Below are positions 5,958 through 10,262 of a DNA stretch of 10,262 nucleotides, in pieces. The stretch comes from Coriobacteriales bacterium. GTDB lineage: Bacteria; Actinomycetota; Coriobacteriia; Coriobacteriales; UBA8131. The notes beneath the pieces were generated by a model, which was not told where the DNA came from, ran no database searches, and saw only the letters and a list, made by a program, of their open reading frames with translations. Position 1 is the first letter of the stretch. Each line of letters opens with the position of its first letter. The stretch covers positions 1 through 10,262 of the forward strand of contig JAIRZP010000128.1 of the NCBI GenBank assembly GCA_031267175.1. Reading direction: 5' to 3'. The position numbers and the translations under genes are program-made.

Positions 5958-7565
5958 TTACCCGTCCGCTGCCGAACCGGCCTCTGACACGGCGATATTT
6001 CCTCTGATCATGCCCATCCAGCAGGTATACGATATGTTCCCGGCTTTTACCGGGGTAAACTCGATGACGTTCTCGCCGGTCGTGAAGGTGTGCTCAATGC
6101 CGTATTCCTGAATGATCATCCGGTTGTTGCAGCCGTTGATGCTTCCTTCCGGCGCGTCGATGACCCACTGCACCGGCGTGCCCGCGGCAACAGAAATATC
6201 CGGATACCGGCCGGGTGCCAGGCTGCTGTTGACCAGTTGCGTGCCGTCCACCAGGGTAACGCTGTTTTCGGCGGGGCTGTTTTCGGCGGCTCCGTTGCCA
6301 GCGGAGCTGGAGGCCGCGATACTGCCGCGCACGGCAGAGCGCCCACTGTCCGCGAGCACGCCCGCACCCCACAGGTTCCACGATGCCAGCACAATGACCG
6401 CGACGCCCACGGCGGCAAGCGTTGCCAGGCTGCGGTACAGAGGCTTCTCAAAGGAGAGGCTTGACACCACGCCAATCGCACCAAGCGCGAGAATTGCCGG
6501 CAACAGCAGCGTGGGAGGTATCAGCCCCGACAGGCTTGCACCCTGTGAGAACATCGCCAGCCCCAACACCACAACCAGCACGGCGCCCACGCGCGTCGCG
6601 GTCTGCGCGAACCTCTGACCCAGGGCCGAAACAAGGGAGCCGAGGCCGAGCATCAACGGCACGGTGCCCAGACTGAACAGGAACATCGAGAGCGCGCCCA
6701 CCAAGGGGCTCCCCGACGCCAGCGCCACTATCTGCATGGACTGGAGGGGGCCACAGGGCATGAGCCCGTTGAGCAGTCCCACAAAAAACGGGCTCTTGCT
6801 TCTCACGGACGAATCGCCGGCCTTATCCGTCAGGATTTTTGGCATCCTCAGGCTGAACCTGCGAAGCCACGGGAAGAGCCCCAGCATATTGATGCCCATG
6901 ACCACCATGACCACGCCGGCCAGGAGTTTGAGCACACCCTGCAGCAGGGTGGGGAGCCCCGCGCCTGAGCCGCCGCTGAGCAGCAGGCCCGCGAACCCCA
7001 GGACAAAGCCAACGGCGGTGTAAGAGGCCACGCGCCCGAGATTGTACAGCAGGGCCGGTACAAGCGTGATGGACAGGCTCCTTTTGTCGAACGGCTCTAT
7101 GCCACGCGGAATACATTGAGAAAGATTGATGCCACCGCACATCGCGATGCAGTGCACGGAGGTAAGCAAGCCGATGACAAACAGCATCCCATACCCCATT
7201 TCGGGGTCAGCCAGTTGGCCTGGCACCAACAGGTTCAGGACGCCGAAGTGCTGCAGAAGCATGAAAAGGCTCACGATGATGACCAGCGTCGCGATCACGC
7301 GGCTTGTGTTGGGCAGTCGCCGGTTGGATCCCTCTCCCGCGTTTTCTGGCAGCACTCGATAATCCAGGGATTCGATAATCCTAACGATACGCTGTAAGGA
7401 AATGGCGTTGGCATCGTAGGCCACTACCGCTGTGCCCGCAGTGTAGCTGACCTCAGCTCTCTTGACACCAGCGGTGCTCTGCAGTTTCTGCCCTATTCTC
7501 TTCTGGCAGTTTACGCAGGTCATCCCGTCAATGCGCAGGCGCTGGGTGGTCACGCCGGATTCCAT
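5958..7565 (-). CDS. HMA - UreH/TauE-like membrane - cupredoxin fusion protein
   Basis: This 535-residue protein joins three modules. An HMA copper-chaperone domain (about 7-72) carries the GMTCVNC site (C17, C20). A polytopic membrane domain of the UreH / sulfite-exporter TauE / DsbD-like type (about 85-415) shows HCIAMCGG (H138, C139, C143) and MPCGPL (C271), the conserved Cys motifs of this group. After a Ser/Ala/Asn-rich linker comes a cupredoxin-like domain (about 440-530) with candidate ligands C479, H492, C515 and M519 (CWMGM). The layout suggests that copper is captured inside, moved or relayed through the membrane module and received by an external cupredoxin. I chose the ATG at 7565 because GGAG lies about 11 nt upstream; a GTG at 7640 would add 25 residues without a visible ribosome site. 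It is the first gene of the copper operon. Automatic annotation would probably call it a TauE/SafE family protein; the real substrate is inferred. Confidence 0.88.
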   Translation of the reverse strand: MESGVTTQRLRIDGMTCVNCQKRIGQKLQSTAGVKRAEVSYTAGTAVVAYDANAISLQRIVRIIESLDYRVLPENAGEGSNRRLPNTSRVIATLVIIVSLFMLLQHFGVLNLLVPGQLADPEMGYGMLFVIGLLTSVHCIAMCGGINLSQCIPRGIEPFDKRSLSITLVPALLYNLGRVASYTAVGFVLGFAGLLLSGGSGAGLPTLLQGVLKLLAGVVMVVMGINMLGLFPWLRRFSLRMPKILTDKAGDSSVRSKSPFFVGLLNGLMPCGPLQSMQIVALASGSPLVGALSMFLFSLGTVPLMLGLGSLVSALGQRFAQTATRVGAVLVVVLGLAMFSQGASLSGLIPPTLLLPAILALGAIGVVSSLSFEKPLYRSLATLAAVGVAVIVLASWNLWGAGVLADSGRSAVRGSIAASSSAGNGAAENSPAENSVTLVDGTQLVNSSLAPGRYPDISVAAGTPVQWVIDAPEGSINGCNNRMIIQEYGIEHTFTTGENVIEFTPVKAGNISYTCWMGMIRGNIAVSEAGSAADG

Positions 7566-7681
7566 AAAGCGGTGCACTCCTTTCGCGGTAGTAATTTCAA
7601 ACTCCAGTGTAGCGTTTGGATTTGTAGAAAGTATGTGCACTTCAAAGCTTTTTCTGTGGCAAGACGAGTTTGCTGATTGCC

Positions 7682-7709
7682 TCTATACTTACACCATGCT
7701 CACTTCCAA
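7682..7709 (-). promoter_or_regulatory. Candidate promoter of the copper operon in the divergent intergenic region
   Basis: In the 192-bp region between the fusion gene and the csoR-like gene, TTGGAA (7709-7704) and TATAGA (7687-7682) on the minus strand are 16 bp apart, giving a leader of about 110 nt. On the plus strand a TATACT -10-like box (7684-7689) overlaps the same bases and could serve the repressor gene, but it has no good -35. Overlapping divergent promoters are common between a regulator and its targets. No G-tract CsoR-type operator is visible in this region. Matches are imperfect, so the call is tentative. Confidence 0.35.
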
Positions 7710-7757
7710 GAAGAATTGTGACGCAAACGCCGGTTACGACCCACTAAAGAGGACATC

Positions 7758-8033
7758 ATGAGACAATGTATGGATTCGGAGAACCTCCACCGCAGGCTCA
7801 GAAAAATAATCGGCCAGGTGCAGGCCATCGACCGCATGGTGGAAGAAGACGTGCCCTGCGAGGATGTCCTCATGCAGATAAACGCCGCAAAGTCCGCTCT
7901 GCACAAGTGTGGACAGGTCGTGTTGGAGGGTCATCTCAACCACTGCGTAAGAGACGGCATCGAGCACGGCGAGGCCGACAAGACCGTCAAGAGCTTTGCC
8001 AAAGCCGTCGAGCGCTTCTCGAATATGAGTTAG
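7758..8033 (+). CDS. csoR: CsoR-family copper-sensing transcriptional repressor
   Basis: This 91-residue all-helical protein is of typical CsoR/RcnR family length. It starts MRQCMDSENLHRRLRKIIGQ, with the family's R-L-x-x-I-x-GQV-x-A-I-x-R-M helix. The metal site shows C34, H59 and C63, with the same spacing as C36, H61 and C65 of Mycobacterium tuberculosis CsoR; this is the Cu(I) pattern, unlike RcnR (Ni/Co), FrmR or CstR. Without metal such proteins bind DNA and repress efflux genes; Cu(I) releases them. Ungapped alignment puts P33 and S79 where CsoR has its outer-shell Tyr35 and Glu81, and there are extra cysteines at 4 and 51. AGAGGA about 6 nt upstream supports the ATG. It is divergent from the copper operon and upstream of a second metal ATPase, its most likely target. 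Family firm; metal inferred from ligands and context. Confidence 0.92.
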   Translation: MRQCMDSENLHRRLRKIIGQVQAIDRMVEEDVPCEDVLMQINAAKSALHKCGQVVLEGHLNHCVRDGIEHGEADKTVKSFAKAVERFSNMS

Positions 8034-8101
8034 GGAGCGCAGAGACAATAAACAACTCTATAGGAATGCAAGAAATACTTCTGAAAACTCTTTTTGCTCC
8101 T

Positions 8102-8129
8102 CATATACCCATACCCCTATATGTATAAT
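8102..8129 (+). promoter_or_regulatory. Candidate CsoR-type operator abutting a -10 box, upstream of the second ATPase
   Basis: CATATA (8102-8107) and TATATG (8118-8123) form a perfect inverted repeat around the C-rich core CCCATACCCC. A TATAAT -10 element follows immediately (8124-8129). A/T-rich inverted arms around a G/C tract are the form of known CsoR/RcnR operators. The operator covers the whole -10/-35 spacer and no good -35 is present, so bound repressor would block RNA polymerase directly. The start of transcription would be near 8136 and the ATPase start is at 8191. The site is the only one of this form in the window. Binding itself is inferred. Confidence 0.6.
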
Positions 8130-8133
8130 AGAT

Positions 8134-8155
8134 GCTTGGCCTTAGCTTGGCCTTG
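8134..8155 (+). repeat. Tandem 11-bp repeat at the predicted transcription start
   Basis: GCTTGGCCTTA (8134-8144) is followed at once by GCTTGGCCTTG (8145-8155), differing only in the last base. The pair lies 4 bp after the TATAAT box and inside the predicted 5' leader of the second ATPase. An 11-bp period places the copies on nearly the same face of the helix, which would suit a dimeric or paired regulator; it may equally be a small slippage duplication. Confidence 0.6.
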
Positions 8156-8190
8156 TCAGGTGGCAATCTTTGCAGAGGAGATGGTGATAC

Positions 8191-10173
8191 GTGAAGAAGC
8201 TGATGGAAAGACTCGAGAAGCTCCTTGCCTGGGGCGGCGTTAAAAGGGATATCGCGTTTCTGGTACTCTCTGCTCTTTCGTTGGTGTTGAGCTTCTTCCT
8301 TCCGGACATACTCCCCTTTAATCCCGCGTGGATTGCCATTGTCCTCTGTGGCCTGCCCATCATACTCCAAGCCCTCATAGGCCTCATCACCGAGTTTGAC
8401 ATCAAGGCCGACGTGCTCGTGTCGCTTGCTCTCATTGCCGCCGTCATCATTGGAGAGGATTTTGCCGCGGGCGAGGTGGCGGTCATCATGCAGCTGGGCG
8501 CGCTCCTTGAAGAAGTCACCGTTGCCAGAGCCCGCGCTGGCATTGAGAGGCTGGTGGCGCTGAGCCCTCGCACGGCACGCATACTCCAAGACGGGCAGGA
8601 GACGGTCGTTCCTGCCGAGCGTGTACAGGTGGGAGACAGCGTGCGTGTCCTCCCCGGCGAGACCGTTCCCGTTGACGGCGTCATCATCGCAGGGCAAACC
8701 TCCATCGATGAGAGTGTGATGACCGGGGAATCCCTACCGGTTGACAAGGAGTGCGGCAGCAAGGTCTGCAGCGGCACCGTCAATCAGTTTGGTGCCTTTA
8801 CCATGAAGGCCGAGCACGTCGGCCAGGACAGCTCGCTGCAGCGCATGATTGCCCTCGTACAGTCCGCCGATGCCGGTAAGGCAAAGATCGTGCGTCTGGC
8901 CGACCGCTGGGCAACCTGGATCGTGGTCATCGCCCTTGTGTCTGCCGGACTTACCTGGCTCGTTTCGGGTGAGGCAATCCGCGCCGTGACCATCCTCGTG
9001 GTGTTCTGCCCCTGCGCCCTGGTACTGGCAACCCCCACCGCCATTGTAGCGGCCATCGGCAATGCCACGCGGTTTGGCATACTGGTGCGCCAGGGTGACG
9101 CCCTCGAACGGCTCGCCGGGGTACACAGGATATGCTTTGATAAGACGGGCACACTCACGCAGGGCAGGCCCGAAGTGGTGGCGGTGAAATCCTTTGGAAT
9201 GGCCACAAGTTTTGAGCTCTACGACTTGGTTGCCTCGGCTGAATCCCTGAGCGAACACCCGCTTGGTAAGGCGGTAGTGCGAGGCTGGCATGCCGCCGTG
9301 GATGAGGCAGTTGAGCGGGAAGCGGCTGGGCGGGCGACTCTCAAGGGGAAGCGAGAGGCAGTTGAACGAGAAGCACGTGAGCGGGAGGCCTTCAAATGGA
9401 AGGCAGCAGGGGCACCGACTGAGTTCTCAATGCTGCCCGGGCGGGGCATCCGCGCGCGCGTGGAAGGCAGGGCAGTACTGGCTGGCAACCTTGCGATGAT
9501 GCACGAGGCACACATCCTGCTTTCCGATGCCGCCAAGACGTGCGAAAGCGCTTACTTTGAGCAGGGCTGCACGCTCATCTACGTGGCTGTTGACGGGGAG
9601 CTGGCCGGATGTATTGCGCTGGCAGACACGCTCAGGCCAACTGCCGGGAGTACCGTGCGTGCCCTCAGGACGCTTGGCATCGAGCCCGTCCTGCTCACCG
9701 GAGACAGCAGCGAGGCCGCGTACCATATCGCCTCCGAGCTGGGCATTGACGAGGTACAGGCGGGATGCCTGCCGGAAAGCAAGCTCAACACGATACGACA
9801 GTTTGAACAGGAGGGGAGCCCCGTGTGTATGGTTGGCGACGGCATCAACGATGCTCCCGCCCTCAAGCAGGCAACCGTGGGTATCGCGCTCGGCGGCGTG
9901 GGGAGCGACATCGCCGTAGACGCGGCGGACATCGCCCTTGTCAAAGACGATCTGGCAGCACTCCCACACCTTATTGCGCTGTCAAAGCGCATGATGGCAA
10001 CCATCAAGCTCAACATGGGCTTTTCGATGGCCTTGAACTTTGCCGCGATTGTGTTGGCGATGGTGGCGGTGCTTGACCCTGTTACCGGAGCGCTCGTACA
10101 CAACGTGGGCTCGGTCGTCGTCATAGGCAACTCTGCCCTCCTGCTCCGCTGGAAGAGCAGATCCCGGGACTGA
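8191..10173 (+). CDS. Second heavy-metal P1B-type ATPase, without an HMA domain
   Basis: This 660-residue P-type metal ATPase starts directly with membrane helices after about 20 residues; no metal-binding CxxC domain is present. The motifs are complete: TGES (actuator), CPC at 273-275 (FCPCALVLATPTA), D317 in DKTGT, SEHPLG, and GDGINDAPALKQA. The final helix has LVHNVGSVVVIGNS instead of the MSFSS signature of the Cu(I) class, so the substrate is probably not identical to that of CopA; automatic pipelines would likely label it cadmium/zinc or heavy-metal translocating. The CsoR-like gene upstream and the operator before it point to copper control. The start is GTG at 8191 with GAGGAG about 10 nt upstream; an in-frame ATG at 8203 has no visible site. 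A duplicated charged 17-residue segment sits in the nucleotide-binding domain. ATPase identity is firm, metal uncertain. Confidence 0.93.
   Translation: MKKLMERLEKLLAWGGVKRDIAFLVLSALSLVLSFFLPDILPFNPAWIAIVLCGLPIILQALIGLITEFDIKADVLVSLALIAAVIIGEDFAAGEVAVIMQLGALLEEVTVARARAGIERLVALSPRTARILQDGQETVVPAERVQVGDSVRVLPGETVPVDGVIIAGQTSIDESVMTGESLPVDKECGSKVCSGTVNQFGAFTMKAEHVGQDSSLQRMIALVQSADAGKAKIVRLADRWATWIVVIALVSAGLTWLVSGEAIRAVTILVVFCPCALVLATPTAIVAAIGNATRFGILVRQGDALERLAGVHRICFDKTGTLTQGRPEVVAVKSFGMATSFELYDLVASAESLSEHPLGKAVVRGWHAAVDEAVEREAAGRATLKGKREAVEREAREREAFKWKAAGAPTEFSMLPGRGIRARVEGRAVLAGNLAMMHEAHILLSDAAKTCESAYFEQGCTLIYVAVDGELAGCIALADTLRPTAGSTVRALRTLGIEPVLLTGDSSEAAYHIASELGIDEVQAGCLPESKLNTIRQFEQEGSPVCMVGDGINDAPALKQATVGIALGGVGSDIAVDAADIALVKDDLAALPHLIALSKRMMATIKLNMGFSMALNFAAIVLAMVAVLDPVTGALVHNVGSVVVIGNSALLLRWKSRSRD
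9304..9405 (+). repeat. Diverged 51-nt tandem duplication inside the second ATPase
   Basis: Two adjacent 51-nt units match at 37 of 51 bases and encode 17-residue copies, EAVEREAAGRATLKGKR (372-388) and EAVEREAREREAFKWKA (389-405). They form a highly charged Glu/Arg/Lys/Ala-rich, probably helical insertion between SEHPLG and the GRGI strand of the nucleotide-binding domain, a loop that varies in the family. The frame is kept and catalytic motifs on both sides are intact. Confidence 0.8.
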
Positions 10174-10200
10174 TTCAAGCTTTGAGGGGGACGGGGCAAC

Positions 10201-10261
10201 TGTCCCACTTTGGCAGTACACAATGTGCCCACTCAACAGGATTCTTTGCCAAAGTGGGACA
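10201..10261. repeat. Perfect 15-bp inverted repeat at the right edge
   Basis: TGTCCCACTTTGGCA (10201-10215) is repeated as its exact reverse complement at 10247-10261, with a 31-nt loop, starting 28 nt after the ATPase stop codon. A second GGGAC (10188-10192) can pair with the same GTCCC (10202-10206). This could be a transcription terminator whose U-run lies outside the window, a REP-like intergenic palindrome, or an end of a mobile element. The window stops one base after the second arm, so these cannot be told apart here. Confidence 0.7.
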
Positions 10262-10262
10262 C

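Noticed and set aside
7566..7640. A GTG start at 7640 extending the fusion protein by 25 residues
   Set aside because: No Shine-Dalgarno precedes it, whereas the ATG at 7565 has GGAG at a usable distance and lies right before the HMA domain.
8060..8096. Possible terminator after the csoR-like gene (AGAA/TTCT stem before a T-run)
   Set aside because: The stem is only four A/T-rich pairs and is separated from the T-run; too weak to call.
8066..8128. A 20-codon frame starting MQEILLK upstream of the second ATPase
   Set aside because: The AGGA is too close to the ATG, and the frame overlaps the operator and -10 box, so it is probably chance.

Overview
The window holds a copper/heavy-metal homeostasis island from a G+C-rich bacterium, plus the edge of an unrelated transcription unit at the left. 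The genes use strong Shine-Dalgarno sites, include a GTG-started ATPase, a lipoprotein and a CsoR-type repressor, and encode an HMA/UreH/cupredoxin fusion and a DUF2318 lipoprotein. This combination suggests a Gram-positive, probably anaerobic lineage such as a Coriobacteriia/Eggerthellaceae-like actinobacterium or a Clostridia-like firmicute. That placement is inference; no rRNA or other marker gene is present.

Left edge (1-567, minus strand): the N-terminal part of a DUF4236 protein runs off the window. Ahead of it is a 350-bp leader with a good sigma70-type promoter (490-519), a possible 60-codon ORF carrying an uninterrupted run of 14 G, and a hairpin/U-run terminator (246-276) inside that ORF. 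The ORF ends 3 nt before the DUF4236 start codon. The arrangement looks like a phase-variable, translation-controlled attenuator.

Main operon (7565 to 568, minus strand): six genes read leftward. They are (1) an HMA - UreH/TauE-like membrane - cupredoxin fusion, (2) a previously easy-to-miss 48-residue single-TM protein with an HWHC motif, (3) a DUF2318 lipoprotein, (4) a CopA-type Cu(I) P1B-ATPase, and (5, 6) an OmpR-family response regulator and its histidine kinase, overlapping by 4 bp. The likely logic is cytosolic copper capture and export (CopA), handling of metal at the outer face of the membrane (fusion protein, lipoprotein, small protein), and envelope sensing by the two-component system.

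Divergent unit (7758 to 10173, plus strand): a CsoR-family repressor with the Cys-His-Cys copper site is followed by a second P1B-type ATPase that lacks an HMA domain. An inverted repeat flanking a C-rich core (8102-8123), shaped like a CsoR/RcnR operator, abuts a TATAAT -10 element just ahead of the second ATPase. The ATPase therefore probably has its own metal-responsive promoter. The right edge carries a perfect 15-bp inverted repeat.

Both ATPases carry a short, diverged, in-frame tandem duplication in the nucleotide-binding domain. No tRNA, rRNA, CRISPR array or transposase gene was seen.
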